A stretch of 11,239 bases of DNA from Actinomycetota bacterium (GTDB taxonomy: Bacteria; Actinomycetota; Actinomycetes; Nanopelagicales; Nanopelagicaceae). The stretch spans positions 1 to 11,239 of the forward strand of contig WLEM01000009.1 in the NCBI GenBank assembly GCA_009704285.1. The letters run 5' to 3'. Made by a program: the position numbers and the translations under genes. The notes under the pieces are model-generated. The model searched no databases. It saw only the letters and a program-made list of their open reading frames with translations, and was not told the DNA's origin. Positions 7,957 through 11,239 of this stretch are shown here, piece after piece. The stretch's first letter is position 1. Every line of letters begins with the position of its first letter.

Positions 7957-8763
7957 TTAAATTGCTTCGGGTTTTTCTATTGGAGAAACATCGATAGAGT
8001 GATCTTTACTACGGTTTCGTCGTTTATCTGTTAGTAGCGCAAACAAGCCGCTGATGAAATAAATGAGACAAAGTGGAATTGCTAGCAATGTCATAGTAAT
8101 AGGATCTGGAGTAGGGGTGAATGTTGCTGTAAACAAAAAACAAAGAAAAACAGCTGTTCGCCATGGTTTGAGTATCGATCTGCCGGACAACACCCCTAGT
8201 AAATTAAGCGCCACCAAGAACAATGGTAAAACAAATGCTATTCCGAATATCAAAATCAGTCTCAATACAAAATCTAAGTACTCATCAAAGCGGACAAGAT
8301 TTCCGAGATTGTCGGGTGTGAAACCGAGCAATACATCTACTGCATGTGGAAGGATCAAATAAGCAAGAGCTGCGCCGGTGGAAAATAAAGGTGTGGCTAC
8401 TCCTGCAAAAATCAAAGCAACTTTTTTCTCTTTCTTGTGTAGCGCTGGGGTAATAAATGACCAAAGCTGATAGATCCAAACTGGCGCAGCGAGAATAACT
8501 CCACACAAAATGGATATCTTTACCTGTAAATTGAACGGGCCAAGAATTCCATTAACATACAAATCCCCACAGCCATCTTGCGTAGGAGCGGAAGAACTGC
8601 CTAAATCGCAAAAAGGCAAAGTTAGTAATCGAATAATTTCTTGATAGAAAACCCAACCCAAAATCGCAGCTAAAAGAATGCCAACAAAGGATTTAATTAA
8701 TCGATCACGAAACTCACGAATATGATCAAGCAGGGGCATACGGTCGCCCCGCTTCTTACGCAT
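7957..8763 (-). CDS. tatC: Sec-independent (twin-arginine) protein translocase subunit TatC
   Basis: Polytopic core of the Tat translocase; it binds the twin-arginine signal peptide and recruits TatA to export folded proteins. The 268 residues give six hydrophobic segments. Conserved features are the N-terminal LLDHIREFRDRL with the signal-binding Glu17, LAAPVWIYQLWSFITPALHKKE (91-112) with Glu112 where E. coli has Glu103, and the FTPTPDPITM block (215-224). The first periplasmic loop carries two cysteines (52 and 65), a pair I recall from other actinobacterial TatC proteins. The ATG at 8763 lies 5 bases after the tatA stop and has an AGG-containing ribosome site about 8 bases upstream (TAGGTAAG). 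A start at Met9 would also keep the core. The C-terminal tail is short and charged. No tatB is present in the window. Confidence 0.97.
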   Translation of the reverse strand: MRKKRGDRMPLLDHIREFRDRLIKSFVGILLAAILGWVFYQEIIRLLTLPFCDLGSSSAPTQDGCGDLYVNGILGPFNLQVKISILCGVILAAPVWIYQLWSFITPALHKKEKKVALIFAGVATPLFSTGAALAYLILPHAVDVLLGFTPDNLGNLVRFDEYLDFVLRLILIFGIAFVLPLFLVALNLLGVLSGRSILKPWRTAVFLCFLFTATFTPTPDPITMTLLAIPLCLIYFISGLFALLTDKRRNRSKDHSIDVSPIEKPEAI

Positions 8764-8768
8764 ACAAC

Positions 8769-8960
8769 TTACCTATCAGAACTAGGATCTGATTTCTTAT
8801 CCTCTTTTGCATCATCTTTGTTCATTTCTTGTACTTCACTCTTAAAAATGCGAAGTGAGCGCCCGAGCGACCTGGCCGAATCCGGTAAGCGTTTAGAGCC
8901 GAAAAGGATTAAGAAGACAACTGCAAGTACTAGAAGATGCCAAGGTTTCAATGAGTTCAT
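8769..8960 (-). CDS. tatA: Twin-arginine translocase pore subunit TatA
   Basis: Small single-span protein that oligomerises with TatC to form the export pathway. The 63 residues show a transmembrane helix (about 6-20, [15 protein letters not shown]), the FG hinge (20-21), then [21 protein letters not shown], the amphipathic helix typical of TatA, and an acidic/basic tail. It is shorter than E. coli TatA (89) but within the actinobacterial range. The ATG at 8960 is 14 bases after the pafC stop; an AAGG lies about 12 bases upstream, a little far for a strong ribosome site. The tatA-tatC pairing and hinge make TatA much likelier than TatB; the tail is too short for TatB. Confidence 0.95.
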   Translation of the reverse strand: MNSLKPWHLLVLAVVFLILFGSKRLPDSARSLGRSLRIFKSEVQEMNKDDAKEDKKSDPSSDR

Positions 8961-8974
8961 GCGCCAATACTACC

Positions 8975-9901
8975 TTAACTGCCCCTCTGACTTGAATAGG
9001 CGTTTAATAGGTTTTTCACCCTCTGTTCAATCATTTCTGATAGAGCTGCCGGCGAAATCACCTTGATGTTTGGTGCATAACTCATTACAGCCCTACTAAT
9101 CCACTCAAGATTATTAACTTTCAGAGTTACCTTAATACCATCTGAGGTTAATCTTTGATCAACAATAATCGACGTATTACGTTCAATGAAATTTGTTAGC
9201 TTAACATCAACCATCAACTCAACTATTTGATCAATTGAAGCTGATTTAGTTAAGTCTAATTCTGTAGGCTCTCCAATCTCACATCTACTTATTAGATCTA
9301 ATTTAAAGACCCGATCAGACCGCCGATCCACATCATAAGCTGACAAATATAGATTTCCATTTAACATACTAACGTTGTATGGAAAAATCAGCCTTATAGT
9401 TAGTTGATCTCTAGAAACAGATTGATATTCAATGCTTATCTGTCTCCTTTGCGAAATTGCTGTGTTAATTACAGAGTAATAGGGCGATGTACTTATCTCT
9501 TTAGCCAGTAGAACTGAATCTTGATCTGTTTGCTTATTAATCTTCTGGAGAAGGGTGCTGATTTTATCCAACTTGTCTGGTTCATTCACGTTTATTTCCC
9601 GCAACATTTCTAGGCCTAGTTTTATAACCACCATTTCATTACTAGAGAAATTACGCGGCTTAGTTAAAACTTGTGGCTCGATGATAGAAACAACCCCATC
9701 TTCAAAAGTTAAATCAATTAGCTCATATGGGGTGTAACCAGGTAACCCACAAAGAAATATAAGTTGAAGATCTTTTTCAATTTGTTTTTGTGTAACAGAA
9801 AATTTTACAGCCAGATCTTCTGTGGAGACTCCCGGATGTTCCAGAATATAGGGAACTAAATCCATGGTTCGAAGCGCCCTCTGAGCAGCATTGTCAGCCA
9901 T
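8975..9901 (-). CDS. pafC: WYL-domain transcriptional regulator PafC
   Basis: Partner of PafB. In mycobacteria the PafBC complex activates the LexA/RecA-independent DNA-damage response, although it was named as a proteasome accessory factor. The 308 residues begin with a winged helix-turn-helix in the characteristic PafC form (RTMDLVPYILEHPGVSTEDL, then QIEKDLQLIFLCGLPGYTPYELIDL). A WYL domain follows at about 145-210 and a C-terminal WCX-type domain at about 230-300 (EWISRAVMSYAPNIKVISPAAL). At the signature the sequence reads NLYLSAYD, so the Trp of W-Y-L is Leu184, while the following Y-L is kept. RVFKLDLI (197-204) supplies the conserved Arg. The ATG at 9901 overlaps the pafB stop by 8 bases and has a good GAGGA ribosome site with 8-base spacing inside pafB. 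Confidence 0.94.
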   Translation of the reverse strand: MADNAAQRALRTMDLVPYILEHPGVSTEDLAVKFSVTQKQIEKDLQLIFLCGLPGYTPYELIDLTFEDGVVSIIEPQVLTKPRNFSSNEMVVIKLGLEMLREINVNEPDKLDKISTLLQKINKQTDQDSVLLAKEISTSPYYSVINTAISQRRQISIEYQSVSRDQLTIRLIFPYNVSMLNGNLYLSAYDVDRRSDRVFKLDLISRCEIGEPTELDLTKSASIDQIVELMVDVKLTNFIERNTSIIVDQRLTSDGIKVTLKVNNLEWISRAVMSYAPNIKVISPAALSEMIEQRVKNLLNAYSSQRGS

Positions 9902-10817
9902 TAACTAGTTCCTCACAATTCGCAATTAGTTTTTCGCGGATTGATTCTGGCGACAAAACAATTACATCCGATCCAAACCACAAAAGCGATTCAATAAGTT
10001 CGTCGGCCGTGAGGTATTCAAACTCCATACGATCCCATTCTGAATCTATCTCCTCGACTTCGTATTTTTTTCGTAGAGCAAGGGCTTGATTTTTTCTTAC
10101 CAAAATCACCACATGAGATTGAGTAGTAGGTGCAGAACCAGCTAGAAACTCTTTTAAATCGAAATCCTTAGGTTTTACGAAGCTATTTGTTTTTCCTACA
10201 ATTTTTACGGACTTGCTGATTCGAATTAGTTTAAAGGTTTTAATCAGAACATTTTCTTGAGCAACCAGGTACCAAAATCCATCGCGGGTATATAAGCCAT
10301 ATGGGTTGACTCTTCGTACACTCCCTTTGTACTCAAATTCCAGTTGAGCCAGATTATTTATTGCCTCAAATATCACGAGAAGTGCTGCAGAATCCTGGCT
10401 ATCTCTAATGACTGGAGAGTTCACTTCATTAATCTCTATCGGACCGCTAAGAGATTGAATTTTCAAAAGCGCCGCCTTGGATTGATCGTGCAATGCTGAG
10501 CCATGCCAGAGATTGGCGGCCATAGTTAGATATAGAAGCTCCTCCTGAGTAAATGCATTTGAATTTATCTGAAATGTATCTTCTTGGATCAGGTAACCTT
10601 GGTCATCTTCAAAAAGTGGATCTATGCCCTTAACTTCTATTTTGATTCCTAAATTTCTTAACTCGTCCTTGTCTCGCTCAAACATACGCTCCATCGTTTC
10701 CGTATTACCGGAATATCCTGCGACTGTGCTAAAAATCTCACCCTTGGTAAGAAATCGTTTTGATGCTAGAAGCGCCAGAGTTAAGTTAATCAAACGCTCA
10801 GTTTTTTGATCGCTCAC
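9894..10817 (-). CDS. pafB: WYL-domain transcriptional regulator PafB
   Basis: First gene of the minus-strand operon and partner of PafC. The 307 residues start with a winged helix-turn-helix region (about 5-65, including RFLTKGEIFSTVAGY and RMFERDKDELRNLGIKIEV). The WYL domain spans about 145-205, with the literal motif in RDGFWYLVAQE (WYL at 182-184) and the downstream Arg in FKLIRI (195-200). The C-terminal WCX-type domain ends in LLWFGSDVIVLSPESIREKL (278-297). WYL domains are thought to sense nucleic-acid ligands such as single-stranded DNA. The start is GTG at 10817. It has no Shine-Dalgarno site but sits exactly 6 bases after a TAnnnT -10 element, which suggests a leaderless mRNA. The proteasome/pupylation genes (pafA, pup, prc) are not in this window, so their presence in the genome is unknown. 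Confidence 0.94.
   Translation of the reverse strand: MSDQKTERLINLTLALLASKRFLTKGEIFSTVAGYSGNTETMERMFERDKDELRNLGIKIEVKGIDPLFEDDQGYLIQEDTFQINSNAFTQEELLYLTMAANLWHGSALHDQSKAALLKIQSLSGPIEINEVNSPVIRDSQDSAALLVIFEAINNLAQLEFEYKGSVRRVNPYGLYTRDGFWYLVAQENVLIKTFKLIRISKSVKIVGKTNSFVKPKDFDLKEFLAGSAPTTQSHVVILVRKNQALALRKKYEVEEIDSEWDRMEFEYLTADELIESLLWFGSDVIVLSPESIREKLIANCEELVNG
9910..9914 (-). promoter_or_regulatory. Ribosome binding site of pafC (GAGGA)
   Basis: GAGGA on the minus strand ends 8 bases before the ATG at 9901, inside the last codons of pafB. It is the clearest Shine-Dalgarno site in the operon and fixes the pafC start. Most other internal genes rely on weak sites or stop/start overlap. Confidence 0.6.
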
Positions 10818-10852
10818 TGGTCTAGGCTATCGAGTTGCAAAATATTTGATAA
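10818..10852 (-). promoter_or_regulatory. Predicted leaderless promoter of the pafB operon
   Basis: On the minus strand, TTATCA (10852-10847) and TAGCCT (10829-10824) are separated by 17 bases, and TAGCCT is followed by exactly 6 bases and then the GTG of pafB. This matches a sigma70-type -35/-10 pair, two mismatches from TTGACA and a TAnnnT -10, with transcription starting on the first base of the start codon. No copy of the mycobacterial PafBC/RecA-NDp motif (TTGTCRGTG-N8-TAnnnT) is visible. Prediction by pattern only. Confidence 0.42.
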
Positions 10853-10860
10853 GATTGCGT
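10850..10860 (+). promoter_or_regulatory. Predicted -10 element of the FKBP lipoprotein gene, possibly leaderless
   Basis: TAAGAT (10850-10855) fits TAnnnT and ends 5 bases before the ATG at 10861. There is no Shine-Dalgarno sequence between, so a leaderless or near-leaderless transcript is likely. No convincing -35 lies at the usual distance. The element overlaps the predicted -35 of the divergent pafB promoter. Confidence 0.35.
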
Positions 10861-11239
10861 ATGCGAAAATACACCCTGTTTGCTTTGATAGTCGCACCGA
10901 TGATCTTACTAGCTGGTTGTACAACCGACGGAGGCGTTAATCCTATGGTCGATCAAAATAGTAACTCCTCCTCTTCGCTGCCTGAAGTTTCCGGCGCAAA
11001 TGGTGCCAAGCCGACAATCTCTGCACCCGTTGGCTCACCACCTTCTACTCTTGAAAAGAAAGATATCTTCGTAGGTGACGGTAAAGAAGCTGTTGATTCT
11101 TCAATTTTGGAAGTTCACTACACCCTTATGGCTTGGAGCTCCGGAATGCTGGTGGAGTCGTCTTGGGATTCAGGACAGACAGCTACTTTTCCATTGAGCG
11201 GTGTAATCGCTGGTTGGCAGCAGGGTATTCCAGGCATGA
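10861..11239 (+). CDS. FKBP-type peptidyl-prolyl cis-trans isomerase, predicted lipoprotein; 3' end cut by window edge
   Basis: Open for 126 codons to the edge of the window. Residues 1-20 form a lipoprotein signal peptide: basic MRKY, a hydrophobic core, then the lipobox LLAGC with Cys20 as lipid attachment site. A Ser/Asn/Pro-rich linker follows (about 21-65), then the start of an FKBP domain: VHYTLMAWSSG (85-95), VESSWDSG and the core GVIAGWQQGIPGM. These fit the family pattern VHYTG...DG..FDSS...GxVIxGWxxGxxGM, but the FD pair reads V-E. It would act outside the membrane as a proline isomerase or chaperone for exported proteins, and is a candidate substrate of the Lnt encoded at 2458-3840. 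FKBP genes near pafBC are something I recall from other Actinobacteria. The start ATG is supported by the signal peptide. About one third of an FKBP domain's usual length is still missing on the right. Confidence 0.9.
   Translation, partial: MRKYTLFALIVAPMILLAGCTTDGGVNPMVDQNSNSSSSLPEVSGANGAKPTISAPVGSPPSTLEKKDIFVGDGKEAVDSSILEVHYTLMAWSSGMLVESSWDSGQTATFPLSGVIAGWQQGIPGM

Larger units (their letters stand above)
1733..10817 (-). other. Predicted nine-gene operon pafB-pafC-tatA-tatC-dagK-helY-exo-lnt-ppm1
   Basis: Nine genes run in one direction with no room for internal promoters outside coding sequence. In transcription order the junctions are: 8-base overlap (pafB/pafC), 14-base gap (pafC/tatA), 5-base gap (tatA/tatC), TAA directly abutting ATG (tatC/lipid kinase), ATGA overlap (kinase/helY), ATGA overlap (helY/exonuclease), ATGA overlap (exonuclease/lnt) and GTGA overlap (lnt/ppm1). 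This arrangement implies translational coupling. The pafB-to-exonuclease portion is conserved in broad outline in other Actinobacteria. Internal promoters within coding sequence cannot be excluded. Confidence 0.8.

Noticed and set aside
8063..8362. 99-codon open frame on the plus strand
   Set aside because: It lies entirely antisense to tatC, whose protein is strongly conserved; the translation has no recognisable domain, so it is a shadow frame.
8285..8506. 73-codon minus-strand frame inside tatC
   Set aside because: It is an alternative frame within tatC; the TatC frame carries all the family motifs.
8722..9066. 114-codon open frame on the plus strand
   Set aside because: It runs antisense across tatC, tatA and the end of pafC. 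All three are convincing genes and this product resembles nothing.
10835..10840. TTGCAA as a -35 box for the FKBP gene
   Set aside because: It is only 9 bases from the TAAGAT -10 candidate, far short of the usual 16-18.
1..11239. A defence island, prophage, CRISPR array or biosynthetic cluster
   Set aside because: All genes are recognisable core genes in a conserved actinobacterial order; there are no direct repeat arrays, integrase or transposase genes, or att-like duplications.

Overview
The window is a gene-dense piece of an AT-rich actinobacterial chromosome. The minus-strand gene order pafB-pafC-tatA-tatC-(lipid kinase)-helY-5'-3' exonuclease is a hallmark of Actinobacteria; Mycobacterium tuberculosis has pafB, pafC, tatA, tatC, helY and the exonuclease close together around Rv2090-Rv2096c. 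By eye the GC content is near 40%, low for the phylum, and there is almost no non-coding DNA. That fits a streamlined low-GC lineage such as freshwater acI/Nanopelagicales, but the lineage is inferred from style, not from a marker gene.

Layout. Bases 1-1706 (+) hold the C-terminal part of gcvP, cut by the left edge. A 26-base convergent gap separates it from a block of nine minus-strand genes (10817 down to 1733), transcribed pafB, pafC, tatA, tatC, dagK-like, helY, exonuclease, lnt, ppm1. All eight junctions in the block are overlaps or gaps of at most 14 bases, and four are 4-base ATGA/GTGA overlaps, so it is very probably one operon. A 43-base divergent spacer (10818-10860) then leads to a plus-strand FKBP-type peptidyl-prolyl isomerase lipoprotein (10861 to the right edge, incomplete). 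No stretch over 300 bases lacks a gene. I saw no tRNA, rRNA, mobile element, CRISPR array or long repeat.

How the genes work together. PafB/PafC are WYL-domain transcriptional activators of the LexA/RecA-independent DNA-damage response. TatA/TatC export folded proteins. The YegS-like kinase, Lnt and Ppm1 act on membrane lipids, lipoprotein N-acylation and polyprenol-linked mannose. HelY and the small exonuclease act on nucleic acids. The divergent FKBP carries a lipobox and is a possible Lnt substrate. The operon therefore joins stress regulation, nucleic-acid processing and cell-envelope assembly.

Most of the window is well-conserved housekeeping DNA and I found no convincing new system. 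The points most worth a second look are the overlapping, apparently leaderless divergent promoters at 10818-10860, unfused lnt and ppm1 lying side by side, an Asp-to-Glu change at a probable metal-ligand position of the exonuclease, and start codons set by stop/start overlaps.
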